The position numbers and the translations under genes are program-made. From positions 6,405,500 through 6,469,499 of the forward strand of contig NC_052517.1 in the NCBI RefSeq assembly GCF_014356525.2: a DNA stretch of 64,000 nt. Direction: 5' to 3'. Below, piece after piece: positions 52,246 through 63,109 of this stretch. Each line of letters begins with the position of its first letter. Positions within the stretch are counted from its first letter, which is position 1. This stretch comes from Nilaparvata lugens. Lineage: Eukaryota; Arthropoda; Insecta; Hemiptera; Delphacidae. The notes beneath the pieces are model-generated. The model did no database searches. It was not told the DNA's origin and worked only from the letters and a program-made list of their open reading frames with translations.

Positions 52246-52686
52246 ACCATAGAATGAAACAATCTTGAGTTTCCTTCTGAAACTTCTTACAAGTTTCCTC
52301 TGCATTGACTTTATAACGTGAATCTCATTATAATGTTTTAGTTTGAAATTTTTGTTTTACTAGATCAACAATACAATGAAGAATCTATCGTCTAAATCTC
52401 ATGGATTTATCTCTTACCTAACTTGAAATGTTCTGTCCCAAAAATTCAAACTTTAGTCGCTCATAATTATCTGAAAAAGTAATGATCGGAAAAAAAAGTT
52501 CTCCTGAGAAAACTTTTTCATTTTGAAAAAGATCACGAGTAAAAAGTTTATTTTTAGCCTTTGCACAGCCTTAAAGTTTTAAATAGTAAAGGGTACTACA
52601 ACCTTCATATTGTTTTTATTAATTTGTATAAAAGTAACTCATCCAAGTGAAGTGTTTTTTTCTTTTATAAATAAATAATCATTTCC
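52246..52686. other. Unique AT-rich DNA, no gene seen
   Basis: No repeat family or exon recognised. Confidence 0.45.
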
Positions 52687-53703
52687 TACAGTTGCCTTGA
52701 AAAGTGGCCATTGCTGCACTGATTACAGAACGCAAAGAATCACTTTTCCGCTCTAGTGCGGGAATAGTTATTTGTGCATCTAGGGACTAAAGTGCAACTT
52801 TTTCTCCCTGAGGGAAACTGTTGTCGCCCGATGGCGTAGCCGAGGGCGACAATTTCCCTGAGGGAGAATAAGTACTTTAGTCCCGTGATGCACACAACAT
52901 TTTTCCTCCACCTACACCAATACCTAAAACAATGAATAATTTTACTACATCTTCAGACAATATGCGAGACAATATGGTAACAGTGACTGCTGTGGCTGCT
53001 ATAGTGAGCAGAGGTGCAACGAAGCACAACGCGCTAATTATTATTCATTGTTATGGGCAATTATCATTCTTCCATCGCGGCGTTGTCGGACTTCTTCCCA
53101 TGTTAATCTTATGGTTTATTTTTACTCCCTTGGGAGTAAAAGTGATCACTTTTCCCGCTGGGAATTATTTTTAGTCCCATGGAGGAAAAGTAGTACTTTA
53201 GTATTCGATTCCAGGGTGTAAAATGAGACTTTTGATAGTAGGTGGAGGAAAAATTTTTCTGCACTCCAGATTTGCAACATGGCAACGCAAAATACTTAGT
53301 AGGTTATATGGAGCAACAGTGCAGCAAAATCAAAATGAAGTTGGTAACAGTGACTGCTGTGGCTGCTATAGTGAGCAGAGGTGCAACCAAGCACAACGCG
53401 CTAATTATTATTCATTATATTATAACCAACGACAACGAGGACTTTACATTTTAGGATTAAGGTTTTTATCAATAATAAAATTACACAGAAAAACATTTGA
53501 TGCATTTCAGGCAATTTTACCCATAATTACTCACTTTTCATATTCAATGGTAACTGTAGGAAAAACTTAATGTGAAATACGTGCGCAAAGTTCCTCTGCT
53601 GCACTCAACAAACCATTCCGCCCTCGCCTACGGCTCGGGCGTAAATGTTTCTTTCGGTGCAGCAAACTGTCACTTTGCGCACTAGTTGCACAAATAACTA
53701 TTT
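52687..53703 (-). mobile_element. Element X containing a nested X-related insertion
   Basis: Outer X pieces: 52687-52764 (TTTCCTACAGTTGCCTTGAA ... CTCTAGTGCGGG) and about 53247-53703 (TTTTTCTGCACTCCAGATTT ... TTGCACAAATAACTATT). Between them lies a relative (X2), 52766-53246. It has the same conserved core (GTAACAGTGACTGCTGTGGC at 52978) but a different hairpin. The 115-residue frame across the outer copy is not maintained in other copies. Confidence 0.7.
52775..52895. repeat. Hairpin cassette of element X2
   Basis: Nested arms GGGACTAAAGT/ACTTTAGTCCC, CTCCCTGAGGGAAA/TTTCCCTGAGGGAG and GTCGCCC/GGGCGAC enclose the core GATGGCGTAGCCGA. The architecture is the same as the element X hairpin, but the arms differ. 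Confidence 0.75.
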
Positions 53704-53985
53704 TATCAGCATTTCTTTTGCATAACTTCAATGCTTCTTATTCCGCCAATGAGACAGTATGAACCGTGTCTCACTATCTTGAATATGGTTGCAGTTTGGC
53801 GTGGAGCAGCCAAATAACAGTACCTACATGTTGAGTGTTGAGGAATTCGAATAAGAAGAGTTTGAAAACGGAAACCAAACCATCCTTTCTGAAATTCTAC
53901 CAATGGCGCTATTTGACGGAGGTTTATAACCTGTTTTCCTAATACTGGGATAGGCTGAAGATGACACTGCATGTATTTTCTATCT
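53704..53985. other. Unique sequence, no gene assigned
   Basis: A minus-strand frame of 88 residues (53972-53706) shows no recognised domain. Composition is somewhat less AT-rich than the neighbourhood. Confidence 0.35.
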
Positions 53986-54100
53986 CTCTGCCTCTGTCTA
54001 TCTCACTCACTCTCTCTCTCTTCCTCTATGACTCTATCTCTCTTACACATACACACACTCCCCCTCTCTCTCTACCTATATAATTATTTTACTATATCAA
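53986..54100. repeat. CT/CA microsatellite
   Basis: TCTCTCACTCACTCTC and ACACATACACACAC runs. Confidence 0.9.
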
Positions 54101-54209
54101 TTTTCTGTTTTTTATCTCTTAAATATTCATATTAATTAAAACTTTTACAATATTTCCACTAATAAATAAATCCTTAGTTTAATTAATGAAATAATTAACG
54201 TTTTGGTAG

Positions 54210-54480
54210 AGAGGAGGATATTTTTAATATTGTTTCCGAAGAATGGACATTGATATGTCCAAAGCTCCGCCAATTTATGTAGATGCATAACAATATAATT
54301 ATTATCTATAGTTATTATATTACAAATTGCTTTTTCATATCATATACAGTTCAATAGTTATTTTCTTAGTCTATATTATGTAAATTCATCTATAACTTTG
54401 CTGTATTGTAAGCTATTGTATATAAGTGTATAAGCCAGTATATATTGTAATCTACATAAAGTACTCAATCAATCTCTCTG
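54210..54480 (+). mobile_element. Retroposon 3' end D
   Basis: TAGAGAGGAGGATATTTTTA through ATGGACATTGATATGTCCAA to CATAAAGTACTCAATCAATC. Directly followed by CTCTCTGTC. Confidence 0.75.
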
Positions 54481-54624
54481 TCTTTAGGGTTGTGTGGCAG
54501 AGAGGACCTAGAGTAATAAGTAAATAAAGAGGCAATTTATTCAATTATTATTTTCTCTCTCACACACACACACTTTCTCTCTCACTCTCTCTCTCACACT
54601 CTCTCTCTTTCGTCGGTCGTGTGT

Positions 54625-54905
54625 TAATGGGGAGGATATTTTATATCCTTAGAACAAATTAGAGAATAGAGATCCTTCTTGGAGGATCGACAACTATTTG
54701 TTGAAACACCGCCGATTTATGAAGTTACATCACATTATTATTTTATTATCGTTATTCTAATTGCATTCTATATTTATTCTCATTGATTAATTATCTATAC
54801 TTTGTAAAATTCGTTGAATAATTAGCATTACCGTCATTTAATGTAAATTAGTGTATAAGCCAGTAAATATTGTAACATACATGAATAAAGAAATCTAATC
54901 TAATC
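54625..54905 (+). mobile_element. Retroposon 3' end F, (AATCT)n tail
   Basis: GGAGGATATTTTATATCCTT through CACCGCCGATTTATGAAG to CATGAATAAAGAAATCTAATC. Runs into CT microsatellite. Confidence 0.7.
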
Positions 54906-55110
54906 TCTCCCTCTGTCTGTCACTCCCTCACTCTCTCTCACACACACTCTCTCTCACACACACACAATCTCTCTCTCTTTCTCTCAAAATTCGTTGAATA
55001 ATTAGCATTACCGTCATTTAATGTAAATTAGTGTATAAGCCAGTAAATAATGTAACATACATGAATAAAGAAATCTAATCTAATCTCTCCCTCTGTCTGT
55101 CACTCCCTCA
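54806..55110 (+). repeat. Tandem duplication, period 180 bp, of retroposon F tail
   Basis: AAAATTCGTTGAATAATTAG recurs at 54806 and 54986, and both copies continue through the F tail into CTCTCCCTCTGTCTGTCACT. The tail and its adjoining microsatellite were duplicated together. Confidence 0.85.
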
Positions 55111-55132
55111 CTCTCTCTCTCACACACACACA

Positions 55133-55165
<33 letters not shown>

Positions 55166-55329
55166 CACACACACACTCTCTCTCTCTCTCTTTTTCTCTC
55201 TCTCTCACACACACACACACACTCTCTCTCTCACACACACACACACTCTCTCTCTCACACACACACACTCTCTCTCTCACACACACACTCTCTCTCTCAC
55301 ACACACACACTCTCTCTCTCACACACACA

Positions 55330-55410
<81 letters not shown>
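55090..55410. repeat. (CT)n/(CA)n compound microsatellite
   Basis: Alternating CTCTCT and CACACA blocks, about 320 bp. The Arg/Glu/Cys/Val frame over it is an artefact. Confidence 0.95.
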
Positions 55411-55411
<1 letters not shown>

Positions 55412-55413
<2 letters not shown>

Positions 55414-55570
55414 AGGTCCAAACTTCACCGTTTCATGTGAAAACATTACATTAATACCTCAAATTTAGACTCATCATCTCATCATTTTTCTTGCTCAATA
55501 TTATTGTAGAACTCTTTAGTTTAATGTGATTCACCATGTTATTTTACTGCTACTCGTATTTTTATCTGTA
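55412..55570 (+). mobile_element. Retroposon 3' end E, partial
   Basis: AAGGTCCAAACTTCACCGTT to GTTATTTTACTGCTACTCG, matching 15630-15785. The tail is missing. Confidence 0.65.
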
Positions 55571-55707
55571 TCTCAGATATTATATTATAAGTTGATAATG
55601 AATGATGGTAGATTCATTCCAGTTAACTATCAATTATTATTCTTTCTCTCTCTATCTCAAACACTCTCTAACTCTTTCTCACTCTCAAGGTTAAGTTTAA
55701 GAGAGAG

Positions 55708-55765
55708 CCGGCTGCGCCCTAACGTCATCCTCCTAGAATTAGATAAAGGCAGCAATTCAATTTCC
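55708..55765 (+). repeat. Short retroposon 3' tail
   Basis: CCGGCTGCGCCCTAACGTCA to TAGATAAAGGCAGCAATTC, a diverged relative of 8611-8680. Followed by CT microsatellite. Confidence 0.55.
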
Positions 55766-55794
55766 TCTCTCTCTCTCTCTCTCTGATTTGGTAG

Positions 55795-56075
55795 AGAGTT
55801 AGTGGGGAGGATATTTTTAATATTCTTCCCAAAGAATGGACATTGATATGTCCAAAGCTCCGCCAATTATGTAGATGCATAACAATATGATTATTATCTA
55901 TAGTTATTATATTAAAAATTGCTTTTTCATATAATATACAGTTCAATAGTTATTTTCTTAGTCTATATTATGTAAATTCATCTATAACTTTGCTGTATTG
56001 TAAGCTATTGTATATAAGTGTATAAGCCAGTATATATTGTAATCTACATAAATAAAGTACTCAATCAATCAATCT
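55795..56075 (+). mobile_element. Retroposon 3' end D
   Basis: GAGAGTTAGTGGGGAGGATA to AATAAAGTACTCAATCAATC. A near-identical relative of 54210-54480. Confidence 0.75.
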
Positions 56076-56079
56076 CTCC

Positions 56080-56412
56080 GGTCGTGTGTTAATGGGAAGG
56101 ATATTTTATATCTTTCTAAGAGAATCGTCAATTATTTGTTGAAACACCGCCGATTTATGAAGTTAAATCACATTATTATATTATCGTTATTCTAATTGCA
56201 TTCTATATTTATTCTCATTGATTAATTATTTATACTTTGTGAAATTCGTTGAATAACTAGCATTATCGTCATTTAATGTAAATTAGTGTATAAGCCAGTA
56301 AATATTGTAACATACATAAATAAAGAAATCTAATCTAATCTCCCTCTTAGGGTTGTGTGGCAGAAAGGAACTGGAGTCCTAATTCCGCCTTTAATAAAGG
56401 CAATCAATCAAT
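56080..56412 (+). mobile_element. Retroposon 3' end F followed by another short tail
   Basis: F copy 56080-56340 ending AATAAAGAAATCTAATC, then GTTGTGTGGCAGAAAGGAAC to TTTAATAAAGGCAATCAATC (56350-56412), a second AATAAAG plus (AATC)n tail. Tails are stacked head to tail. Confidence 0.65.
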
Positions 56413-56599
56413 CTCTCTCTGCATTGCATTCAGTAGGTGATGTTATGAATATTGTGAACTATGTACTGTATAGCTATAATCATGTGGTGTTGATGATCTA
56501 ACCAACGAAATAAAATTGAGTTACAGATATGAGTGATAAGGAAAACGTCGAAGAAGACAGAGAAAGAATGAGTAAAGTAAGGTGATTGAGAGAGAGAGA

Positions 56600-56790
56600 T
56601 AATTCAATTCAATTCAATTCTTTTTATTTGCCATCAATACAATTTACAATAAATTATTCAAGAAATTCATAGAAATAAAAATAAAACATAGCCTACAATC
56701 AAAACAAAATTATAAATTAAATATATTTAAATCAAAATCTATTCATTAAGGCAACAACCCAGCAAGGAAAATCCTGTCCGCTGGGCGTGA
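56600..56790 (-). repeat. Retroposon 3' end, (GAATT)n tail, minus orientation
   Basis: AATTCAATTCAATTCAATTC and TTTTTATTTGCCATCAATAC to ACCCAGCAAGGAAAATCCTG. Read on the minus strand it ends in a GAATT repeat. Family not identified. Confidence 0.55.
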
Positions 56791-57177
56791 GCATCAGTTC
56801 AATATTATTATATCAAATATTATTTTATTATATAAATAAAGATAAATATGGAAAAATTTTAGAATCACGTAAGTAAACAAAAAAAAATAAGGTTGAAAAA
56901 AATTGTATATTATAAAATATTATCGAGAGTAAAGAAAAATGTCTCAATTATCCATTTATTTATCTGTGCCCCATGTCTATCCTCAGTTAAAAATTGCATA
57001 CCATTTGGGATTAAATTAATTAATTTGTGCTTAAATAATTTAATTGTCGACGTAATATTGTTAGGTTAGATAATATAAATATAAGGAAACTATCTCTATA
57101 GAGATAAGAAAATATAAAGATAAGGGTCTTAGCTTTATAAGGATAAGAAAGGTAGTTTATAAGAATAAACTGTAAAG

Positions 57178-57440
57178 ATTGATTGATTGATTGATTGATT
57201 GAGTACTTTATGTAGATTACAATATATACTGGCTTATACACTTAAACAGCAAAATTATAGATGAATTTACATAATATAGACGAAGAAAATAATTATTGAA
57301 CTGTATATGATATGAAAAAGCAATTTGTAATATAATAACTATAGATAATAATCATATTGTTATGCATCTACATAAATTGGCGGAGCTTTGCACATATCAA
57401 TGTCCATTCTTCGGAAACAATATTAAAAATATCCTCATAA
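57178..57440 (-). mobile_element. Retroposon 3' end D, minus orientation
   Basis: (GATT)n then GAGTACTTTATGTAGATTAC to CGGAGCTTTGCACATATCAA and CTTCGGAAACAATATT. Reverse complement of 54210-54480. Confidence 0.75.
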
Positions 57441-57905
57441 AGATGAGGGAACTATCGAAGATGAAATGAGTAGAAGTAGAAGAACTAGAAGAAGTGGAGT
57501 ACAGTAGCTGTTGAAAGAGAAGTAGAAGATGAAAGAAATCAAATCTAATCTATGCATCAATTAACAACAGTGCTACAAGAAAATAAGATCAATCACAACT
57601 TCATAAAATAAGTTGTAGAAGAAGAAGAAGAAGAATGAGAAGTGGAGAAAAAAATGCGTAAATAGTAGAAATAAAAGAAAAAGAACTTGTAGAAGAAGAA
57701 GAAGAATGAGAAGTGGAGAAAAAAATGCGTAAATAGTAGAAATAAAAGAAGAAGAAGAAGAAGAAGAAGAAGATCCAAGTAGAAGATGATTATGATGATG
57801 ATACGAGTATTATTTGAAGAAGATAAGGTTAAGAAGTAGTTGGATATAGAAGAACAAGAAGAAGAAGGTGAAGAAGAAGAAGAAGAAGAACGAAAGAATG
57901 AGGAA
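57440..57905. repeat. (GAA)n tracts with internal duplication
   Basis: GAATGAGAAGTGGAGAAAAA and ATGCGTAAATAGTAGAAAT occur twice, 73 bp apart (57634 and 57707), between GAAGAAG runs. No gene is seen. Confidence 0.85.
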
Positions 57906-58142
57906 ACGACCGCAAAGATATTATTATTATTTGCATCTTGAGAGTGAAGTCATATCAGCAGCTATTTTACAGCTGTTTTTCAGTTTTATCAGTATATCTA
58001 TACATTCACTGCGGTGCGTTCATCATTCTATAGTCTATAGAGAGAGATTCATTTTATACTGACAGAAGTCCTTATTAATAACACATCAGTGCTCCCCATT
58101 TAAACTCTGCTGACTGGTTGTTTATTAACCCCTCTATTTATA

Positions 58143-58882
58143 TGTATATAGTGAGGTCCACGTTATAATGGCAGTGGAGAAAGATAGGGGAACAACGTTG
58201 CCAAGTCTCTCCATTTTGCCACTGAGTGTACACAGCTGTTACTCAATTCATCCCATTAAATTTGATCTAATAATAATTATCATTCCCTTGATAAAATAAT
58301 CAATTTAATGTCAAATTAATCAAGTTAATTTAATTTGATTCAAAAGTTTACTTTCATAACTGAGATCAGATTTTTATTTTTATACAAACCTGAAATGTTG
58401 GTTAATTTAAAAAGCTGTGATAGACCAAACTGAATTTCAAAACAACAGAAATTAAGTTATTTGGTAGTTATTCTATTCCAATTTCTTTAAAAAATAATAG
58501 AAAAATAGAAATCCTTTTTAAAAAAAGTAATTCCAATGTAAATAATTCTAAAATAACCTTTCAATATTATTTATACCGGTACCAGTGGGTCTAACCTTTA
58601 CGTGTAGGCTAACTGAAGCATGGATGAAGTCTAGGATGGTTAGTTATCAACTTTTAAAATGTCATTTCAGGTATTTTAATTTGTGTTTCTCATACGGTAA
58701 TGTCTAAAAATTATTTAATTTTTCCAAAAATACATTTTTAATCAATTATACGACTTGTGTGCTCAAGTAGGTATTTTGATAGAATGAAGAAAAAAATGGC
58801 ATCTGAGAATTGTTTGTTTACTTTTGTACAGTCACTGTCAAAAGTAAAAATAAAATATTCTGTCAAACTGACAACATTGCAA

Positions 58883-58920
<38 letters not shown>

Positions 58921-58990
58921 CGCTATCTGTTTTGTTGTATGATAAAAAAAGACAGCAACAGTATTGTCGATCGTACACTGCCATTATTAC
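58143..58990 (+). mobile_element. GTCC MITE interrupted by unrelated sequence
   Basis: Left end AGTGAGGTCCACGTTATAAT at 58149; right end near AGATAGCGCTATCTGTTTTG and CACTGCCATTATTACGTGC at 58915-58995. The 640 bp between (58230-58870) is AT-rich and unrelated to other MITE copies. (GA)n at 58884-58917. Confidence 0.6.
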
Positions 58991-59002
58991 GTGCTTATAG
59001 TA

Positions 59003-59689
59003 AGGTCCACGTTATAATGGCAGTGGAGAAATATAGGAGAACAACGTTGCCGATCCTCTGTCTTGTCAATGCCTTCTATAGACGAGGGTAGCTGATACAG
59101 GTTTATTGATGTAATATTAACGGTTCATTCTCGTTTAAAATAATCAATTATATTTTATTAGCTGTGAATTATATTTATCAATAATTTCATAATGAATTTT
59201 TATGATTGAGATGAAATATTTTTTTAATTAATTATTAATTCCACATTGTTCAAAGACGATCTGGCAACAGAATTAAGCGAGAAAGAGATAGTGCTATCTG
59301 CTTTTTTCAATTTATTTAAAACACACAAAACAAGACAAAACAAAATTACAAAGAATAATTACGAAACAAATAAAACACAATAACATGTTACAAATATAAA
59401 AAACCATGGGATTTGTGTTTGGGTGTGTTGGAGAAGAGAAGAAAAGAGAGGAAGATAGGCTACCTAGCCAACTATGGTTTCCCATGTAATAGGCAGGCAA
59501 AGAAGAGAAGAGAAGTAATGAGGAAAAAAGGGAAGGGAGAAATGGTGGGAAGGAAGAAAACAGAGGAATAGGTACTCAAAATAAAGGTAAGCGAGCCCAC
59601 TGAAAAAGGAAAAAAAACTAATGAAAAAACAATGCCGGAGCAGAAATTTCGAGTTGAATGATAGACAAGGATAGCAATACCATTGGTAA
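59003..59689 (+). mobile_element. GTCC MITE with an inserted about 340-bp segment
   Basis: Left end AAGGTCCACGTTATAATGGC through ATCTGGCAACAGAATTAAGC to TAGTGCTATCTGC (59300). The MITE resumes at GAATGATAGACAAGGATAGC (59656). The segment between (about 59306-59650) is A-rich and opens CAATTTATTTAAAACACACA. The MITE's right terminal repeat is missing and is replaced by the palindrome centre. Confidence 0.65.
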
Positions 59690-59990
59690 TACCAATGGTA
59701 TTGCTATCCTTGTCTATCATTCAACTCGAAATTTCTGCTCCGGCATTGTTTTTTCATTAGTTTTTTTTCCTTTTTCAGTGGGCTCGCTTACCTTTATTTT
59801 GAGTACCTATTCCTCTGTTTTCTTCCTTCCCACCATTTCTCCCTTCCCTTTTTTCCTCATTACTTCTCTTCTCTTCTTTGCCTGCCTATTACATGGGAAA
59901 CCATAGTTGGCTAGGTAGCCTATCTTCCTCTCTTTTCTTCTCTTCTCCAACACACCCAAACACAAATCCCATGGTTTTTATATTGTAACA
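59386..59990. repeat. 605-bp near-perfect palindrome
   Basis: Every position x pairs with about 119378-x, with the centre at 59689 (TACCATTGGTAATACCAATGG). The arms of about 300 bp differ by at most a few indels near the outer ends (TGTTACAAATATAAAAAACC against a slightly shorter complement). Identical 82-residue frames arise on both strands and are a consequence of the symmetry, not two genes. The left arm covers the end of the MITE and most of its insert. Confidence 0.92.
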
Positions 59991-60115
59991 TCGGTCCCGG
60001 CTGCCTAAAAAGTAGTCGTTAGGTCATGTCAGAGGCCCTGAAATTGATCAGTTGCGACCTGAAAACTCTGACACCAGACCTGAGCCAGCCAGGTCACTCG
60101 ATATTATTATTATTA
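59991..60115 (+). mobile_element. SINE family 1, 5'-truncated copy
   Basis: CATCGGTCCCGGCTGCCTAA to CAGCCAGGTCACTCGATATT and an (ATT)n tail. It begins exactly at the right edge of the palindrome. Confidence 0.8.
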
Positions 60116-61312
60116 GTGGAGAAAGATAGGATAACAACGTTCCCGATTCTCTGTCTTCTCAATGCCTTCTACATAATTATTTATTTTCTGTTCTGAATGT
60201 GTTAATTGTTCATTTGTTTCCATCATAATGTAGTGTTAGTATGCAATGGGTCTTGCATGACCTGGCAATATATTGTCCATAAAGAATCAATAAAGAGAAA
60301 GATAAAGATATAGACGGTAGCTGATACAGGTTTATTGATGTAATATTAACTGTTCATTCTCGTTTAACCCTTAGACTACCAACCGGACAATATGTCCCAG
60401 CAGAAATGACCAACCTCAGACTACAACTGGGACAATAAGTCCCAATAGAAGTTCATCGAATCCCAGTGGGTGAATAGATCATCTAAACTACACAGTGATG
60501 AATCCCAGCGGTAGTCTAGGGGGGTCTATTCTGTAAAATACATCAGCTGTTTAGAACTATCTGACGCCATTTTATTGTGAATTGAGGTTATTTATGCTCT
60601 CATGCATGCATGTGTCAGATGCTGGTTTTGTGCTGAATGAAGCTGTTCTAATGTGATTTGCAGTGTCATTTTGAGTTGAAGTAAGTAAATAACTTCATAT
60701 ATAATGTCAATAATAACATCATGTGAAATTGAAATTGCGAAGCTATTTACTAAATTCTAATCATTTTATCGTGTTTTTTGTATTAGGACATATCCCAATG
60801 GTAAAATTCGTTATTTGGTATTTGACGGGACAAGCTTCATAGACCCTATTTGGTAGTCTAAGGGTTAAAATAATCAATAATATTTTATTAAGCAACAAAT
60901 TATATTTTTCAATAATTTCATAATGAATTTTCATATTTAAAATGAGATATTTTGTTGATTAATATTTTAATTTTACATTGTTAAAAGACGATCTGACAAC
61001 AGAGCTAAGCGAGAAAGAGATTGCGCTATCTGCTTTGTTGAATGATAGACAAGGATAGCAATTTGTGAATTTCCTATCCCCTACGTGTATATTATTAGCT
61101 GTAAATTATATTAATCAATAATTTCATAATGAATTTTGATATTTAAGATGAAAAATGTTGTTAATTAATTATTAATTCCATATTGTTAAAAGCTGATCTG
61201 GCAACAGAACAAAGCGGGAAAGAGATAGTGCTATCTGCTTTGTTGAATAATAGACAATGATAGCAATACTGTTGCTAATCAAACACTGCCATTATAACGT
61301 GGACCTCACTAT
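60116..61312 (+). mobile_element. GTCC MITE(s) with nested insertions
   Basis: MITE segments at 60116-60172, 60308-60367, 60865-61070 and 61085-61312 (ending ATTATAACGTGGACCTCACT) are separated by a short retroposon-like piece (60173-60307, ending AATCAATAAAGAGAAAGATA), a piggyBac-like MITE (60368-60864), and a repeat of the MITE interior after 61070. The left TIR is lost, probably with the SINE insertion next to it. Confidence 0.7.
60368..60864. mobile_element. piggyBac-like MITE with TTAA duplication
   Basis: Terminal repeats CCCTTAGACTACCAA and their complement TTGGTAGTCTAAGGG, directly flanked by TTAA on both sides (60364-60367 and 60865-60868). Other GTCC MITE copies read CGTTTAAAATAATC at this point, confirming a clean TTAA insertion. 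497 bp, no transposase. The left end carries repeated G/TGGGACAATAAGTCCCA-type palindromes (GACAATATGTCCCAGCAG, GGGACAATAAGTCCCA). Confidence 0.9.
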
Positions 61313-61335
61313 AGTAAGTGTGATGTATATTATTG

Positions 61336-62048
61336 ACTAGCAGGTAACCCGTGCTCCGCAAGGGTCCAATTGAAAAATTTTACTCACTGAAATCTTGAAG
61401 AATTTAAAATAGGCCTATAACCATCCTCGGTTAATTAAGAATCTATACGCAAAATTTCAAGTAAATCAGTTGAGTAGTTGAGACGTGATGATGCGTCATT
61501 CGTGAATTTCCTATCCCCTACCTGTATAAGCCAGTTCTTTCTTTTATTATACTGTACTATAGACTAGCAGTTAACCCTTGTTCCGCAAAGGTCCATTTAA
61601 AAACTTGACAAACTGAAAACTTGACCTACTGAAATCATGAAGAATTTAAAATAGGCCTATAACCATCCTAACCTGTTAATGTTAGTTAATTGAGAACCTA
61701 TAACCATCCTAACAGTTTATTGATTATTTTAAACGAGAATGAACAGTTAATATTACATCAATAAACCTGTATCAGCTACCGTCTTTAGAAGGAATTGACA
61801 AGACAGAGGATCGGCAACGTTGTTATCCTATATTTCTCCACTGCCATTATAACGTGGACCTCACTATATTTATATAAATAGAGGGGTACATAAACAATAT
61901 CAGTAAATATAATAAACAAATCAGTAAATTGAGAACCTATATGCAAAATTTCAAGTTAATGAGTTGAGTAGTTGAGACGTGATGATGCGTCATTCGTGAA
62001 TTTCCTATCCCCTACCTGTATAAGCCAGTTCTTTCCTTTATTATAGTA
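61336..62048 (+). repeat. Element C tandem copies, plus orientation
   Basis: ACTAGCAGGTAACCCGTGCT (61336) to TAAGCCAGTTCTTTC (61541) is a complete unit. A second begins at 61564 (ACTAGCAGTTAACCCTTGTT), is interrupted by a GTCC MITE end (about 61715-61865, CCATTATAACGTGGACCTCA) and resumes to 62043. A third is at 62764-63017. Confidence 0.75.
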
Positions 62049-62760
62049 CTAGCCGTCAGGCTCGCTTCGCTCGCCATATCCGTCTGGCCAGGGGGCTCCC
62101 CCCCCCCTGGACCCCGACTGGATCGTCCAGGTATGGGATAAGCAGGCTCGCTTCGCTCGCCTGCATTTTTCATTTGAGATTCTTTATCATATGTTAGGAC
62201 AATCCAGTCGGGGTCCAGACTAAACGTCTGGCTAAACGGATATGGCGAGCGAAGCGAGCCTGACGGCTAGTATATAATATTCCAGGATTGAAGTAGCAGT
62301 GCCCAATCAATTTTTCCGCAATAAATGCATTTAAATCTTCAACTTGGTGCCAACCTAACAAAGTCAACTCAACTTAATGCCAACCTGACAAAATTATTAA
62401 TTTAGTTGCCAGTTAACAACTGTTTCGAAGAGGTACTCTATCTAGATTATAGTTCTATAGTAACATATGATATGGAAATTTCAATTATAATTAAGAGATT
62501 GGGAGAAGAAGAAAATACATGCTAAAAGACAAACTTTAAACCCTTAAAAACAACCCTTAGAGTTAAAATATTGCCAAAAGATTTCTTAGTGCGCCTCTAA
62601 AGGGCCAACTGAACATACCTACCAAATTTGAACGTTTTTGGTCCGGTAGATTTTTAGTTATGCGAGTGAGTGAGTGAGTGAGTGAGTGAGTGAGTGAGTG
62701 AGTCAGTCAGTCAGTCAGTCAGTCAGTGAGTGAGTGCCATTTCGCTTTTATATATATAGA
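62049..62760 (-). mobile_element. Non-autonomous Helitron, copy 3
   Basis: Minus-strand start TCTATATATATAAAAGCG (62760) and end GACGGCTAG (62049), inserted A|T between two C units. GC-rich hairpin arms at 62057-62112 and about 62200-62270. (GAGT)n/(CAGT)n at 62663-62735, longer than in the other copies. Confidence 0.8.
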
Positions 62761-62763
62761 TAG

Positions 62764-63017
62764 ACTAGCAGGTAACCCGTGCTCTACAAGGGTCCGATTA
62801 AAAGTTGACCTACTGAAATCTTGAAGAATTTAAAATAGGCCTATAACCATCCTCGGTTAGTTAAGAATCTATATGCAAAATTTCAAGTTAATCAGTTGAT
62901 TAATTGAGACGTATAATAATAATAATATTATTATTATAATTGAGACGTGATGATGCGTCATTCGTGAATTTCCTATCCCCTACGTGTATAAGCCAGTTCT
63001 TTCCTTTATTATAGTAT
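62764..63017 (+). repeat. Element C, third copy
   Basis: ACTAGCAGGTAACCCGTGCT to TAAGCCAGTTCTTTCCTTTA. It contains an extra AATAATAATATTATTATAATT palindromic insertion at about 62912-62940 with a short duplication of TTGAGACGT around it. Confidence 0.75.
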
Positions 63018-63109
63018 AGATGTATAGGAGACGTGCAGCTTCTATATCTATGTATATAAGAGCCGAGAATGCACTTCAAGGTCATCGGCCGTTATATATA
63101 TAGTGAGAT

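Noticed and set aside
53223..53570. 115-residue open frame over element X
   Set aside because: Other X copies break the frame or change its length, and it overlaps the nested-insertion junction.
59472..59906. Two nearly identical 82-residue proteins on opposite strands
   Set aside because: They follow from the 605-bp palindrome; neither has a domain or promoter context.
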